The notes beneath the pieces were generated by a model, which worked only from the letters and a program-made list of their open reading frames with translations, had not been told where the DNA came from and did not search any database. Positions 6,134 through 6,291 of a stretch of 6,291 nt of DNA are shown here, in pieces. Numbering within the stretch: the stretch's first letter is position 1; each line of letters begins with the position of its first letter. Made by a program: the position numbers and the translations under genes. This DNA comes from an uncultured Alistipes sp. (GTDB lineage: Bacteria > Bacteroidota > Bacteroidia > Bacteroidales > Rikenellaceae): assembly GCA_900769745.1 (NCBI GenBank), contig CAAGHX010000019.1:1-6291 (forward strand). Direction: 5' to 3'.

Positions 6134-6291
6134 TTATCTTTTTATGGGGATTATTTGATTGAGAGCCGACTCTACATCGCTCTCGCGGAAGAGTACACGC
6201 CCACCGATTTTGTGAGCGCAGATTTTGCCACGATTAACCCAATCGGTGAGCGTCACAAGCGATATGCGTAGTCGCCGTGCCGTCTCCTGAC
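6134..6291 (-). CDS. Excisionase-type helix-turn-helix protein, C-terminal part (5' end cut)
   Basis: The last 51 residues of a small DNA-binding protein can be read in the frame whose first full codon begins at 6289. They contain ETARRLRISLVTLTDW, then VNRGKI, then HKIGGRVLFRESDVESAL. This is the MerR-like winged-helix (HTH_17) pattern of excisionases and DNA-binding regulators in integrative elements: a helix-turn-helix followed by a wing around the KIGGRVLF strand. The stop codon is at 6134-6136 and the start lies beyond the right edge. As first visible gene of the mobilization unit, it may act as a recombination directionality factor or as a regulator of the genes that follow. Sequence alone does not tell which. 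Confidence 0.8.
   Translation of the reverse strand, partial: QETARRLRISLVTLTDWVNRGKICAHKIGGRVLFRESDVESALNQIIPIKR

Overview
The window looks like Bacteroidales DNA. The evidence is the gene types (a Bacteroides-style MobC/relaxase/TOPRIM-primase mobilization cluster and an NtrY-like histidine kinase), the absence of Shine-Dalgarno sequences before starts, and a promoter candidate matching the Bacteroidetes -33/-7 pattern. No genus can be fixed. Base composition falls into three blocks: a GC-richer kinase gene on the left, a distinctly AT-rich ATPase gene in the middle, and an intermediate mobilization block on the right. This suggests that pieces of different origin have been joined.

Layout from left to right. 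Positions 1-902 (+) hold the C-terminal part of a sensor histidine kinase, entered through a perfect 27-bp inverted repeat at the very edge that looks like a fold-back artefact. Positions 903-1018 are a short convergent spacer with a probable terminator, and a possible edge of the mobile element. Positions 1019-2929 (-) encode a single-chain ABC/AAA-type ATPase fused to a C-terminal DUF4435/TOPRIM-like domain. This is the architecture of OLD-like and PARIS-like (AriA-AriB) anti-phage proteins. It has its own promoter candidate and is separated from the next unit by an 18-bp perfect terminator hairpin. Positions 3040-6291 (-) are one co-directional mobilization unit, read right to left: an excisionase-type HTH protein (cut by the window edge), a TOPRIM primase-like protein with its zinc ligands lost, a candidate oriT hairpin, a MobC-type ribbon-helix-helix accessory protein, a relaxase with the histidine triad, and a small single-pass membrane protein with a coiled-coil tail.

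Inference: the right-hand genes form the mobilization half of an integrative mobilizable element that borrows a conjugation apparatus from a helper, since no coupling protein or type IV secretion genes are seen here. MobC and the relaxase would nick at oriT, the TOPRIM protein may help replicate the transferred strand, and the HTH protein may control excision or the operon. The ATPase-DUF4435 gene sits beyond the mobilization terminator as independently expressed cargo and is the best candidate for an under-described defence system. The integrase and the far end of the element would lie to the right of the window.
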